Part shown: one piece after another, positions 44,317-55,499 of the stretch
How the letters are laid out: each line of letters begins with the position of its first letter
How positions within the stretch are numbered: the first letter of the stretch is position 1
Source of the DNA: CAWJFP01 sp963842155
Lineage (GTDB): Bacteria > Pseudomonadota > Alphaproteobacteria > JACZXZ01
Assembly: GCA_963842155.1 (NCBI GenBank)
Contig: CAWJFP010000012.1
Location: 124,001 to 188,000, forward strand
DNA length: 64,000 nucleotides
Reading direction: 5' to 3'
Notes under the pieces: generated by a model
What the model saw: only the letters and a program-made list of their open reading frames with translations
What the model was told of the DNA's origin: nothing
The model's database searches: none
Made by a program: the position numbers and the translations under genes

Positions 44317-46120
44317 CTACCGGCGCTCGAGCCCGTATCGCTCGATCCAGTCCGCCGGCACCTCGACCGGCAAATCGAGCAGCATCTGCGCCATTCCCTT
44401 GCCGAGCGGATCGTTGCGCAAGCTGGCCATGCCGCCGCCCCCCAGCGCGCCATGGAGAAGAAAATTCATTGCGCCTATGCCCGGCAAGTCGAAACGCTCG
44501 ACCTCGCCGGTGACGAGATGGGCGAAGTAGTCCTTGACGGTTTTCGGCTGCAAGGCCTGGCGGAGGAGAGGAAGAAACTCGGGCCGCCGGGCCACGATGC
44601 CGATATTGGCCGTATCGCCCTTGTCGCCGCTGCGCCCGCCGGCCAAGGCGGCGAGCGGCACGAACGCATGGCGGCCTTTCGGCGCTTCTGTCCCGCTCGC
44701 TGCAGGTTCCTGACGCGAAGGGCCGCCATAGCCGCCCTTGAGGGGCACGGCGACCGGCTTGGTCACGCCGTCGATCGTGAGCGTGATTTTCACGGCCGAT
44801 TTCGGAATGAGGCAGGAGAAGAGGCGAATGACGGGTTGCACTTGCGGCCTGCCCATGATCCCCGTCGTGCCCGGCGACCAGGAGGTGCCGGAGGGGGCGA
44901 CCTCGCGGGCGAAGATTTCGAGGGCGCGCTTGTCGTCATGCCGCACGGCGAGCCGCATCACGGCCTCGCGTGTGGCGAGCGCGCCCGCCCGCGCATGCGG
45001 CCCATAGACGCTCTCGGCGCCGAGGATCTCGATCCCGGTCGCGCTGTAGTCGCCCAGATTGGCGGCGCGGAAGAGGCCGCGCGTGCGGGCGAGGATCGCC
45101 TCCGCCGTGCGTTGCGCCTTGCGCGCCGCATCGATGCCGATGATCGTCAGCGTGCCGACCGCGCGAAAGCCGTCGAGATAGGTCGCCGAGACCTTGTAGC
45201 GGTCGGTCGGCGGAAAGCCGCGCGCGCCGCTCACCAGAACGCGGCCGGGCCCGTCCTCGCGCATGGTGACCGGGGTGAAATCGCACACCACGTCGGGCAG
45301 CATGTAGGCGGCCGGATCGCCGATCTCGTAGAGCAGCTGCTCGGCCACGACGAGCGGCGTCACCAGCCCGCCCGTGCCGGCCGGCTTGGTCACGGTGAAG
45401 GCGCCGCTCGCGCGGCATTCGGCGATCGGATAGCCGATGTCCTCCCAGCGCTCGACCCGCTCCCAATCCGTGTGCAGCCCGCCGGTCGCCTGGCAGGCGC
45501 ATTCCAATATATGGCCGACAAGGCTGCCGGCGGCGAGCTTGTCATGCTCCTCCGGGCCGCCAGGCGAATTCATGCATCAACGCGCCGAGCGCCAACGCGC
45601 TGTCGACCGAGCGGCCGGTGATCACCACTTGCGCGCCTTCTTGAGCGCGCGGGCGATGGGGATGGCGCCGAGGTAGGCGTTCATGCTCATGAGCTTCGCC
45701 GGCAAGGGTGCGCCGCTCGTCATCTCGGCGATCTGCGGGCGCAGCCCGTCCGCCTGGCTCAGCAGGTCGTCGCCCTCGATGACGGCGACGCGAAGGGTCA
45801 CGCCGGCCTCTTGCGCGACGCGCGGCTAGCGCTTCCGCGCAAGCGCGCGGATTGACGCCGCCGGCGTTGCTGATGACGCGGATGCCGCGTGCCGCGACCT
45901 CGCGAACGATGCTGCGCATGGCGATGGCGACGAAATCGGTGGCGTAGCCGGCCTTGGGATCGCGCGCCCGCATGCCCGCGAGGATCGACATGGTGATCTC
46001 GGCGAGATAATCGAAGACGAGGTAGTCGACCTCCGCCCGCTCGACGAGCTGGCGCGGGCCGGCGGCGCTGTCGCCCCAGAAGGCCGATGCGCCGCCGATG
46101 CGTACGAGTTTTTCGCTCAT
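44317..46120 (-). CDS. atuA: Acyclic terpene utilisation protein AtuA (DUF1446; three frameshifts)
   Basis: The N terminus (VRIGGASAFWGDSAAGPRQLVE, NAGGVNPRACAEAL), middle (GVTLRVAVIEGDDLLSQADGL; LMSMNAYLGAIPIARALKKG) and C-terminal part (EEHDKLAAGSLVGHILECAC; AGGRSGDKGDTANIGIVARR) are pieces of one AtuA protein in three frames. Single-base corrections near 45824 (extra G on the plus strand), 45637 (one C missing in a CC run) and 45553 (extra C) restore a continuous protein of about 600 residues. AtuA is needed for citronellol/geraniol catabolism; its reaction is unsettled. ATGA overlap with the upstream biotin-carrier frame marks it as the last gene of the leftward operon. Confidence 0.82.
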
Positions 46121-46746
46121 CGCCCGTCGCCCTCGTCGAGGGCGAGCTCGACGAGCGTTCGCCGCGCCTGCGCCTGATCGCCCTTCTTGACGGCCACCGA
46201 GAGAACCCGACCCGCCGCGGGCGCGATGATCTCATGCCGCATCTTCATCGCCTCGAGGATTACGAGCGCCTGGCCCTTGGCGACGCGGTCGCCGACTTGC
46301 ACATGCACATCGACGATGGCGCCGTTCATCGGCGCCCGGACGTCGCCGCCCGCGGCTTGTTGCGCCTGCACCGCCGCCGCCAGGGTGACATCCTCGAAGG
46401 CGAAATCGTCGCGGTCGAGCGCGATGTGAACCAGCGTACCCGGCTCGGCGACGACATAAGCCGCCTCGCGTTCCAGATCGCCGACGAGAAATCGCAGCCG
46501 CGGCCCGTCATCCGGGACGATTTTCAAGGCGATGGTCTCGTCCGCGATGCTGACCCGATAGGCGCCGTCCACCTCGGCCGCGAGCTCGATATCGATCCTC
46601 TCGCCCGCACAATGGAGACGAAGCGGCGTAGCGAACGGACCGGTTGGCCGCCACCAGGCAAGCATGGGCATCGCCGTCGGCGCCGCGCTCATGAGCAACG
46701 CCGCGGCCAACGAAATCGCGGTCGGACTCGGGCGCGCGCGGGTCAT
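46117..46746 (-). CDS. Biotin-carrier (BCCP) part of geranyl-CoA carboxylase alpha subunit
   Basis: The 209-residue frame ends in a biotinyl domain: VRAPMNGAIVDVHVQVGDRVAKGQALVILEAMKMRHE, with the biotin-Lys in EAMKM. The N-terminal part (WWRPTGPFATPLRL, GRLRFLVGDL-like stretch) resembles the BT-linker region of AtuF/LiuD carboxylases. Its ATG overlaps the TGA of the carboxylase frame (ATGA), so it is either a true split subunit or the second half of AtuF cut by an indel near 46744. Most known AtuF are single chains with both parts; given the many indels in this window I favour one gene. Confidence 0.7.
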   Translation of the reverse strand: MTRARPSPTAISLAAALLMSAAPTAMPMLAWWRPTGPFATPLRLHCAGERIDIELAAEVDGAYRVSIADETIALKIVPDDGPRLRFLVGDLEREAAYVVAEPGTLVHIALDRDDFAFEDVTLAAAVQAQQAAGGDVRAPMNGAIVDVHVQVGDRVAKGQALVILEAMKMRHEIIAPAAGRVLSVAVKKGDQAQARRTLVELALDEGDGR

Positions 46747-48095
46747 CGAGGGGAGGCGATGGGCGCCAGGAACGAGGTCGTCGCCTTGCCGGCGACGAAT
46801 TCCGGATGGTCGAGACAATCGATGAGCAAGGCGCGGTTGGTCGCGATCCCGAGCAGCAGGCAGCGCTCGAGCGCCGCTATCAACCGGCGGCGCGCCTCCT
46901 CGCGGTCCGTGCCGAAGGCGATGATCTTGGCGAGCATCGAATCGTAGTAAGGCGTGACGGCAAGGCCGGCCGCGAGCCCATGATCGACGCGGATGCCCGG
47001 CCCCTCCGGCGGCTGCCAGGCCAGCACCGCGCCGCTTTGCGGCAGGAAGTCGCCCGGCACGTCCTCGGCGCAAAGCCGCGCCTCGATGGCGTAGCCGGCG
47101 AAGGCGACCTCGGCTTGCACCAGCGGCAGGCGCTCGCCCGCCGCAACCCTGATCTGCCAGGCCACCAAATCCTGTCCGGTGATCGCCTCGGTGACGGCAT
47201 GCTCGACCTGGAGCCGCGTGTTCATCTCGAGGAAATAGAAGGCGCCGTCCGCATCGAGCAGGAACTCGACCGTGCCGGCGCCGACATAATGGATGGCGCG
47301 GGCGGCGGCGACGGCGGCCTGCCCCATCGCCTCGCGCAAACCCGCGGTCACGGCGGGCGAGGGGGCCTCCTCGATGAGCTTTTGATGCCGCCTCTGGATC
47401 GAGCAGTCGCGCTCGCCGAGATGGATTACGTTGCCATGGCCGTCGGCGAAAATCTGGATCTCGATATGGCGCGCATGCTCGACGGCCTTCTCGAGAATGA
47501 GCTCGTCGGAGCCGAAGGCGTTGAGCGCCTCGGCGCGCGCCGCCGCAAGCGCCGCCGGCAGCTCCGCCGCGCTCGCGACGAGGCGCATGCCGCGCCCGCC
47601 CCCGCCGGCCGCCGCCTTGACCATGACGGGAAAGCCGATGGTTTCGGCCGCGCGCGCGAGGCGCCCATCGCTTTGGTCGGCCTCGTGATAGCCCGGCAGG
47701 CAAGGCAGTCCGGCGGCGCCGAGCAGCCGCTTCGCCTCGGCCTTGTTGCCCATGCTGCGGATCGCCTCCGGCGGCGGACCGATGAAAACGAGGCCGGCAT
47801 CGCGGCATGCGGCGGCGAAATCCGCGTTCTCCGAGAGAAAGCCATAGCCCGGATGCAGCGCGTCGGCTTTCGCAACGCGGGCGGCCTCCACCAGGCGGTC
47901 GATCGAGAGGTAGGATTGCGCCGCCGGAGCGGGGCCGATGGGAACGGCGAGGTCTGCCATCCTTACATGCGGGGCGTTCGCGTCCGCCTCGGAATAGACC
48001 GCGACCGTCTCGTAGCCGAGCGCGCGGGCGCTGCGGATCACCCGGCAGGCGATCTCTCCGCGGTTGGCGATCAGGATCCTGCGAAACGCCGCCAC
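46743..48095 (-). CDS. atuF: Biotin carboxylase part of geranyl-CoA carboxylase alpha subunit (AtuF-like)
   Basis: The 450-residue frame begins VAAFRRILIANRGEIACRVI and includes LHPGYGFLSENADFAAAC, the ATP loop KAAAGGGGRGMRLV, GERDCSIQRRHQKLIEE, and FLEMNTRLQVEHAVTE: a full ATP-grasp biotin carboxylase. The start is the GTG at 48093-48095. Its frame ends at 46743 where the biotin-carrier frame begins, so a split or a frameshift separates them. Together with AtuC it would carboxylate geranyl-CoA (or methylcrotonyl-CoA). It follows atuE by 8 bases. Confidence 0.85.
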   Translation of the reverse strand: MAAFRRILIANRGEIACRVIRSARALGYETVAVYSEADANAPHVRMADLAVPIGPAPAAQSYLSIDRLVEAARVAKADALHPGYGFLSENADFAAACRDAGLVFIGPPPEAIRSMGNKAEAKRLLGAAGLPCLPGYHEADQSDGRLARAAETIGFPVMVKAAAGGGGRGMRLVASAAELPAALAAARAEALNAFGSDELILEKAVEHARHIEIQIFADGHGNVIHLGERDCSIQRRHQKLIEEAPSPAVTAGLREAMGQAAVAAARAIHYVGAGTVEFLLDADGAFYFLEMNTRLQVEHAVTEAITGQDLVAWQIRVAAGERLPLVQAEVAFAGYAIEARLCAEDVPGDFLPQSGAVLAWQPPEGPGIRVDHGLAAGLAVTPYYDSMLAKIIAFGTDREEARRRLIAALERCLLLGIATNRALLIDCLDHPEFVAGKATTSFLAPIASPR

Positions 48096-48103
48096 GGAAA
48101 TCC

Positions 48104-48931
48104 TCAATCGACGGTCTCGACCCAACCCGCCGGGCGCTTTTCGATGAAGGCGGCGACGCCCTCCTGGCCTTCCGCGCCGCGCAGGCATTGCGCGAAGGCG
48201 CCCGCCGCGAAGTCGAGCAGCTCCGGCAGCGGCCGCTCGAGCGTCATGCGCAGGATCGCCTTGGTCGCCGCATTGGCCTCGGGACCGCAACGCCCCAGCT
48301 CCTTGAGCAGGCGCGCGAGCGTCGCCTCGAGCGCCTCCCCGCCGTCGCAAACGAAATGCACGAGCCCGATCGAGAAGGCCTCCGCGCCGTCGAGCCGCGC
48401 GCCGGTGAGCGCGAGCCTGCGTGCCTGGGAGAGGCCCACCCGCCGCACGACGAAGGGCGCGATCTGGGCGGGCGGCACGCCCAAGCCCGTCTCCGAGAGG
48501 GCGAAGCGCGCGTCCCGCGTCGCGATCGCGACGTCGGCGACGCAAGCGAGGCCGAGCCCGCCGCCGAAGGCCGCGCCCTCGATGACGGCGACGACGGTCT
48601 GCGGCAAGCCGTCGATGGCGATGAGGAAATCGCCGAAGCGGCGGTTGCGCTCCGCGATCGCATCGACCTCGCCCGCCTTCGGCGCGGGCGATTCGATCAT
48701 GCGGCGGAAGCCCTTGATATCGCCGCCGGCGCAGAAGGTTCCGCCGGCGCCGCGCAGCACCAGCGCGCGGATCGAGCGATCGTCGCGCACGCGATCCACC
48801 ACCGAAACGAGCTCGGCGATCATCTCCTCGCCGAGGCTGTTGCGCGTCTCGGGGCTGTCGAGCGTGACATGGAGACGCCCGCCCTTGCGCTCGAGCTTGA
48901 GGCTCCTCGTCTCGGGCAATCCGCCTGCCAT
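48104..48931 (-). CDS. atuE: Isohexenylglutaconyl-CoA hydratase-like crotonase (AtuE-like)
   Basis: The crotonase motifs are LHVTLDSPETRNSLGEEM, TFCAGGDIKGFRRMI (oxyanion hole), VVAVIEGAAFGGGLGLACVADVAIA and RFALSETGLGVPPAQIAPFVVRR with the second catalytic Glu. Length is 275. Placement between the acyl-CoA dehydrogenase and the carboxylase alpha subunit matches atuE, which hydrates the carboxylated terpenoyl-CoA. LiuC (methylglutaconyl-CoA hydratase) would be the alternative if this were a leucine operon; AtuA nearby points to terpenes. Confidence 0.82.
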   Translation of the reverse strand: MAGGLPETRSLKLERKGGRLHVTLDSPETRNSLGEEMIAELVSVVDRVRDDRSIRALVLRGAGGTFCAGGDIKGFRRMIESPAPKAGEVDAIAERNRRFGDFLIAIDGLPQTVVAVIEGAAFGGGLGLACVADVAIATRDARFALSETGLGVPPAQIAPFVVRRVGLSQARRLALTGARLDGAEAFSIGLVHFVCDGGEALEATLARLLKELGRCGPEANAATKAILRMTLERPLPELLDFAAGAFAQCLRGAEGQEGVAAFIEKRPAGWVETVD

Positions 48932-48955
48932 CGCTGCCGCGCTCCTTTCGTTCCG

Positions 48956-50116
<1,161 letters not shown>

Positions 50117-50129
50117 CTTGCATCTCCGC

Positions 50130-51749
50130 TTACATACGGGCGACGCCGAAGTTGGTCGGCCTCAGCGTCCGGATCTCGGCCTCCCGGCAGATCGAGAGGC
50201 AGAAGGCGAGGGCCTTGCGCGTGTCGCGCGGGTCGATGAGTCCGTCGTCCCACAGCCGCGCGGTGGCATAGAGGCTCGTCGATTCCTTGTCGATGCGGGC
50301 GATGATCTTGCCCTCCATCGCCTGGAGCGCGCCGCGATCGGGCTCCTGGCCCGCGCGCCGCAGTTTTTCCTCGGTCACGATCGACATCACCTTGGCGGCT
50401 TGCTCGCCGCCCATCACGGCGATGCGGTTGTTGGGCCAAGCGAAGATGAAATGCGGATCGAAGGCGCGGCCGCACATGCCGTAATTGCCGGCGCCGAAGC
50501 TCGCGCCGACATGGAGCGTGATCTGGGGCACGGAGGCGTTGGCCACGGCCTGGATCATCTTCGAGCCCTGCTTGACGATGCCCTCCTGCTCGGCCTCCGT
50601 GCCGACCATATAGCCCGTGGTGTTCTGCAGATAGACGATGGGCGCGCCGGATTGGCAGCAGAGCTGGATGAACTGCGCCGCCTTGGCGGCACCGTCGGCG
50701 TCGATGGGCCCGTTGTTGCCGATCAGCCCGACCGCATGGCCGGCGATCGCGGCCAGGCCGCAGACCGTCTGGGAGCCATAGAGCCGCTTGAAGTCGAGGA
50801 AGTCCGAATCATCGACGATCCGCGCCACGATCTCACGCACCTCCAGGGGCTTGCGGTAGTCGATCGGCACCACGCCGGCTAGCTCGTCGGGATCGAAGCG
50901 CGGCTCGCGGTAGGGCGGCGCCTCGGAGCGCGGCAGCGCGTCGTTCCAGTCGAGCTTCGCCAAAATCTCGCGCGCGAGGCGGATGCCGTCTGCATCGTCC
51001 TCGGCGATATAGTCGGAGACGCCGGAGATCGAGGAATGCATTTCGGCGCCGCCCAGCGCCTCGTCGGTCGCGATCTCGCCCGTGGCGGCGCGCAGCAAGG
51101 GCGGGCCGGCGAGGAAGACCTTGGCGCGCCCGCGCACCATCACGACGTAATCGGAGAGCCCGGGGATATAGGCGCCGCCCGCCGTGCTCGAGCCATGGAC
51201 CACGGTAATCTGCGGGATGCCGGCGGCGGAGAGCCGCGCCTGGTTCGCGAAGGTGCGCCCGCCATCGACGAAAATTTCGCCTTGATAGAGCAGGTTGGCG
51301 CCGCCCGATTCGACGAGGAAGACGAGGGGCAGCTTGCAGCGGAGCGCGATCTCCTGCACCCGCAGCTTCTTCCGTAGGCCCATGGGCGCGATGGTGCCGC
51401 CCTTGATCGCGCTGTCCGAGGCGCTGATCATGCAACGCACGCCCGAGACGTAGCCGATGCCGGAGATGAGGCCGCCGCCGAAGACGTTCTCGCGGCCGTC
51501 GTCGTCATGCATGCCGAGGCCGGCCAGGCTGCAAAGCTCGAGAAAGGGCGAGCCGCGGTCGAGCAGCAGCGCGATGCGCTCGCGCGGGAGAAGCTGGTTG
51601 CGCGCCTTGAAGCGCTCGCGCTTCGAGTTCGAGGCCTCGCGCACCTTCGCCTCGAGGGCGCGGAACTGCTCGACCAGCCGCAGCATGTCGGCGCGGTTGG
51701 CTTTGAAGGTCTCGGAGGCGGGATCGATCGCGGAGCCGAGGATCGGCAT
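50130..51749 (-). CDS. atuC: Geranyl-CoA carboxylase beta subunit-like carboxyltransferase (AtuC-like)
   Basis: The protein of 539 residues is a biotin-dependent carboxyltransferase: ISASDSAIKGGTIAPMGLRKKLR, LVFLVESGGANLLYQGEIF, GSSTAGGAYIPGLSDYVVMV, PIVYLQNTTGYMVGTEAEQEG and VGASFGAGNYGMCGRAF, the two oxyanion-holding loops of crotonase-type halves. It pairs with the biotin carboxylase and carrier frames downstream. Geranyl-CoA versus methylcrotonyl-CoA specificity cannot be told by eye; the terpene reading relies on AtuA and the operon order. It is one base from the SDR gene stop-start junction. Confidence 0.9.
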   Translation of the reverse strand: MPILGSAIDPASETFKANRADMLRLVEQFRALEAKVREASNSKRERFKARNQLLPRERIALLLDRGSPFLELCSLAGLGMHDDDGRENVFGGGLISGIGYVSGVRCMISASDSAIKGGTIAPMGLRKKLRVQEIALRCKLPLVFLVESGGANLLYQGEIFVDGGRTFANQARLSAAGIPQITVVHGSSTAGGAYIPGLSDYVVMVRGRAKVFLAGPPLLRAATGEIATDEALGGAEMHSSISGVSDYIAEDDADGIRLAREILAKLDWNDALPRSEAPPYREPRFDPDELAGVVPIDYRKPLEVREIVARIVDDSDFLDFKRLYGSQTVCGLAAIAGHAVGLIGNNGPIDADGAAKAAQFIQLCCQSGAPIVYLQNTTGYMVGTEAEQEGIVKQGSKMIQAVANASVPQITLHVGASFGAGNYGMCGRAFDPHFIFAWPNNRIAVMGGEQAAKVMSIVTEEKLRRAGQEPDRGALQAMEGKIIARIDKESTSLYATARLWDDGLIDPRDTRKALAFCLSICREAEIRTLRPTNFGVARM

Positions 51750-52655
51750 TCAGCCCACGCCCTCCCTGCTCTTGTCCTTGCCGCCGTCTCCCTCCAGCAG
51801 CACGCGCGGCGGCTTCGCGAGATGAAAGCCGTCATAGGCGCGGGAATTGGCGTGCGCGGGCACGGGCCAGGTCGCTTTGACATTGGGCGCGGCCCCGTCC
51901 ACCCTCAGGCAGGAGCCCGAGATGAAGGCCGCGCCCTCCGACAGCAGGAAGACGACGGCCGCCGACACCTCGGATTCCGTGCCCAGGCGCTTGAGCGGCA
52001 CCGATTGCGCCAGGCCCCTGATCAGCTTGCTCATCTCGGGCGGGTAATGATCGAGGCCCGAGGAGGCGATCCAGCCCGGGGCCACGGCGTTGACCCTTAC
52101 GCCCGAGGGCGCCCATTCGATCGCCGCCGTCTCGGTGAAGCTCAGCATGCCGGCGCGCGCGGCGCCCGAATGGGCCATGCCCGGCATGGAACGCCACATG
52201 TCGGCGATGATGTTGACGATGGCGCCGCCATGGCCCTCCATCCATTGGGTGAAGCACTCGCGCGCCATCAGGAAGCCGCCGGTGAGATTGGTGCGGACGA
52301 CGGTCTCCCAGCCCTTTTGCGAGATGGCGCGGAGGGGCGCGGCGAACTGGCCGCCTGCGTTGTTGACGAGCCCGTCGATCGCGCCATGGGCTGCGAGGAT
52401 GGCGGCGACGGTCGCGCGGACGGTTTCCTCTTCCCGGATGTCGCAAGCATGGATCGTCGCCTTGCCGCCTGCTTCGGCGATCTCGGCGGCGACGCGCTCG
52501 AGCTTCTCGGGCTTGCGCCCGACGAGCGCCACGGCGGCGCCGAGCGAGGCGAGCTCGTGCGCGATGCAGCGCCCGATGCCGCTGCCGCCGCCGGTGACGA
52601 CGACATGCTGTCCGGCGAAGAGACCGGTGCGAAAGATGGAGCGGTAGCCCGTCAT
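51750..52655 (-). CDS. SDR family oxidoreductase of the terpene operon (AtuB/AtuG-like)
   Basis: The Rossmann motif VVVTGGGSGIGRCIAHEL and NNAGGQFAAPLRAIS are standard. The catalytic segment reads MAHSGAARAGMLSFTETAAIEWA: in the related trans-2-enoyl-CoA reductase PECR the motif is HSGAARAGVYNLTKSL with YxxxK in the latter part; here Tyr and Lys correspond to Leu and Glu. The usual proton relay therefore seems missing, or catalysis uses other groups. Length is 301. It heads the leftward operon directly before atuC. In Pseudomonas, atuB and atuG are SDRs of unsettled role. Confidence 0.8.
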   Translation of the reverse strand: MTGYRSIFRTGLFAGQHVVVTGGGSGIGRCIAHELASLGAAVALVGRKPEKLERVAAEIAEAGGKATIHACDIREEETVRATVAAILAAHGAIDGLVNNAGGQFAAPLRAISQKGWETVVRTNLTGGFLMARECFTQWMEGHGGAIVNIIADMWRSMPGMAHSGAARAGMLSFTETAAIEWAPSGVRVNAVAPGWIASSGLDHYPPEMSKLIRGLAQSVPLKRLGTESEVSAAVVFLLSEGAAFISGSCLRVDGAAPNVKATWPVPAHANSRAYDGFHLAKPPRVLLEGDGGKDKSREGVG

Positions 52656-52729
52656 ACCGGGCTCTTTCGATTCGCCAAACGCACCTCCCTTTATTTGCGG
52701 CTTCTGCTTGCCGGCATTATAGGGCCTGT

Positions 52730-54022
52730 TCAGGCCGCCGACAGCTCCTCGCTCATCGCCTGGCGTGGCGCCGGCATGGCGAGGATCGCCGCCAGGCTCA
52801 GCGCCAGTCCCACCATGACGTAGTAGGCCGGAGCGAGCGGATTTCCCGTGGCGGCGATGAGCCAGCTCACGATCAAGGGCGCGAAGCCGCCGAAGAGCGT
52901 GACGCCGAGATTATAGGCTATGGCCGCTCCCGTCGCCCGCACCTCGACGGGGAAGAGCTCGGCGATCGCCGTGCTGACCGCCCCCGCATAGCCCGAGATC
53001 AGCACGCCGCCGAGCAGCGACACCGTCGCCAGCCGGCCGAGGCTGGGCCGGTCGTTGAGCCAGAGGAATGCGGGGTACAAGGCGAGCAGGGCGAGCGCGA
53101 CCGACACAGCCATCACCCGTTTGCGCCCGACACGATCCGAGAGATAGCCCGTGATCGGACAAAGGATCGCCTGCACGAGCCCGGAGATCAGCGGTGCCAT
53201 GAACGAGGCTTCCATGCCGAGCTTGAGGGTCCGCACGGCATAGGTCGGCATGAAGATGATGAGTACATAGATCGAGGCCGTGCCGCCGAGGACGAGCCCG
53301 AGCCCGATCAGCAGGCTGCGTTTATGGCGCGCCAGCACCTCGGCGAGCGGCAAGCTCCGCCTCGTCCCGGCCGCGGCCCGCTTGTGACGCAGGAAATCGG
53401 GCGTCTCGGTCAGCTTGAGCCTGATGAAAAGTCCCACGGGCCCGATGACGAGGCCGACGAGGAAGGGGAGGCGCCAGCCCCAGGACTCGAGCTGCGCCGG
53501 GGTGAGCGCGAGGGCCACGAGGAAACCCACGAGCCCGGCGAGAAAGGCGGCTGCCCCCTGTCCGGACATCTGCCAGCCGCCATAGAAGCCGCGCAAGCCC
53601 GGCGGCGCATGCTCGACGAGGAAGGAGGTGGCGCTCGCGAACTCGCCGCCCGCGGAAAGGCCCTGGATCAGCCGCGCGACGAGCATGATGATGGGCGCGG
53701 CGATGCCGATGGTCGCGTAAGTCGGGGTGAAGGCGATCATGCCGATGCCGAGCGTCATCAGCGCGATCACCAGGAAGAGGATCGATTTTCGCCCGACGAT
53801 GTCGGTGAAATGGCCAAGCAGGATGCCGCCCACCGGACGCATGACGAAAGCCACGCCGAAAAGGGCAAATGTGGACAGAAGGGCGGTCGTTTCCGAGCCG
53901 GGCGGAAAGAACAGCTTCGAGATGGTCACCGCGAGATAGCCATAGACGATGAAGTCGTACCATTCGAGCGCATTGCCGATGACGGCGGCGGCAATCTGCG
54001 TCGGGTTGGCCTTGCCGGTCAT
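52730..54022 (-). CDS. MFS transporter, metabolite:H+ symporter type
   Basis: Twelve hydrophobic segments and the signatures AVIGNALEWYDFIVYGYLA (first helix) and HFTDIVGRKSIL (loop 2-3), plus GYLSDRVGRKRVM in the second half, mark the MHS (ShiA/citrate-like) MFS group. Length is 430 from ATG 54022. It lies 74 bases upstream of the atu operon in the same direction and may import its substrate, such as a terpenoid or branched acid. It diverges from the M20 amidohydrolase across 159 bases. Confidence 0.88.
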   Translation of the reverse strand: MTGKANPTQIAAAVIGNALEWYDFIVYGYLAVTISKLFFPPGSETTALLSTFALFGVAFVMRPVGGILLGHFTDIVGRKSILFLVIALMTLGIGMIAFTPTYATIGIAAPIIMLVARLIQGLSAGGEFASATSFLVEHAPPGLRGFYGGWQMSGQGAAAFLAGLVGFLVALALTPAQLESWGWRLPFLVGLVIGPVGLFIRLKLTETPDFLRHKRAAAGTRRSLPLAEVLARHKRSLLIGLGLVLGGTASIYVLIIFMPTYAVRTLKLGMEASFMAPLISGLVQAILCPITGYLSDRVGRKRVMAVSVALALLALYPAFLWLNDRPSLGRLATVSLLGGVLISGYAGAVSTAIAELFPVEVRATGAAIAYNLGVTLFGGFAPLIVSWLIAATGNPLAPAYYVMVGLALSLAAILAMPAPRQAMSEELSAA

Positions 54023-54181
54023 TCTCGAACCCTCGTCATTGCGGAGATGGCCGCGCGCCCGCCGCAAGCTTCGAATATCGCCCGCGCGCAGGGCAAGGAA
54101 TTTATCGCGGGCGGCGCGCGGCTTGCCGCGCCTCCTGCCGCTGCACTAGGATTTGGGCCGTCGCGAACGAAGGAGGAGCGC

Positions 54182-55357
54182 ATGCCTGTCTTGGCCGAGA
54201 TCACGGGCTTCCACGACGAGATGACCGCCTGGCGGCGCGACATCCATGCGCATCCCGAGCTCGGCTTCGAGGAGGCGCGGACCTCGGAGCTGGTCGCGGC
54301 GCGGCTCCGCGAGATGGGCCTCGAGGTGCATCGCGGCCTGGGGCGCACGGGCGTCGTCGGCACGCTCCGCGCGGGCGCCGGGCCCGCGATCGGGCTGCGC
54401 GCCGACATGGATGCCTTGCCGCTGCAGGAGACCAACAAATTCGCCCATCGCTCGCGCCATGACGGCCGCATGCATGCCTGCGGCCATGACGGCCACACCA
54501 CGATGCTGCTGGGTGCCGCGCGCTATCTCGCCGCGACGCGCAATTTCTCGGGCACGGTGAACTTCCTATTTCAGCCCGCCGAGGAGGGGTTGGGCGGCGC
54601 CAAGGCGATGATCGACGACGGGCTTTTCGAGAAGTTCCCGGTCGATTGGGTCTACGCCCTCCATAACTTCCCCTTGCTGCCCGCGGGCCACTTCATGATC
54701 CGGCCCGGCGCGATGATGGCGGCGGCCTCCGGCTTCGACCTGCTCGTGCGCGGCCGCGGCTCGCACGCGGCGCGTCCGGAAGCCGGCGTCGACCCCATCC
54801 TCGCCGCAGCCCATATCGTCACGGCCGTGCAGTCGATCGTCAGCCGCAATGTGGCGCCGCAAGACACGGCCGTGGTCAGCATCACCAACATCCATGGCGG
54901 GACCGCTCGCAACATCATTCCCGAGGAAGTGACGATCGGGGGCAATGTGCGCGCCTTCCGGCCCGAGGTCACCGATCTGATCGAGGCGGCGGTCGACCGC
55001 ATCGCGCGGGGTGCGGCGATGCAGTTCGGCGCCGAGGTCGAGATGAGCTTTCAACGCATCTATCCGGCGCTGCTCAATCACGCGCGCGAGGCCGCCGTCG
55101 CCGCCGACGTGGCGGCCGACGTGGTGGGCGAGGGCAATGTCGTGCGCAACGGGCCGATCATCATGGCGTCCGAGGATTTCTCCTACATGCTGCAGGAGCG
55201 GCCGGGAGCCTACATCTTCGTCGGCAACGGCGAGGGCGAGGGGTCCTGCGAGGTGCATAACCCCGGCTACGATTTCAACGACGCGATCCTGCCGATCGGC
55301 GCGAGCTATTTCGCCCGCCTCGTCGAGCTCAATTTGCCGAAAACGACGTCGAACTAG
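54182..55357 (+). CDS. M20 family amidohydrolase (hippurate-hydrolase/aminoacylase-like)
   Basis: The protein of 391 residues has WRRDIHAHPELGFEEARTS, GLRADMDALPLQE, MHACGHDGHTTMLLGAARYL (metal His and Cys site), FQPAEEGLGGAKAMIDDG (metal Glu), and the lid motif GRGSHAARPEAGVDPILAA. ASEDFSYMLQERPGAYIFVGNG supplies the last His region. These enzymes cleave N-acyl amino acids. An AGGAGGAG site precedes ATG 54182. It is transcribed away from the MFS gene; both could share a substrate. Confidence 0.93.
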   Translation: MPVLAEITGFHDEMTAWRRDIHAHPELGFEEARTSELVAARLREMGLEVHRGLGRTGVVGTLRAGAGPAIGLRADMDALPLQETNKFAHRSRHDGRMHACGHDGHTTMLLGAARYLAATRNFSGTVNFLFQPAEEGLGGAKAMIDDGLFEKFPVDWVYALHNFPLLPAGHFMIRPGAMMAAASGFDLLVRGRGSHAARPEAGVDPILAAAHIVTAVQSIVSRNVAPQDTAVVSITNIHGGTARNIIPEEVTIGGNVRAFRPEVTDLIEAAVDRIARGAAMQFGAEVEMSFQRIYPALLNHAREAAVAADVAADVVGEGNVVRNGPIIMASEDFSYMLQERPGAYIFVGNGEGEGSCEVHNPGYDFNDAILPIGASYFARLVELNLPKTTSN

Positions 55358-55499
55358 GGCGTAGACTCCCAGGACCGGCATTTCCGGGATCGCCTGATAA
55401 CCGGACGTAGGACCGACCCCGCGAAATCGACGCGAATGACCCTAAGCGGACACCAAGCACTGCGATGCTCTTCAGCGGAGTAAAAGGCCCTTTGTGAAA

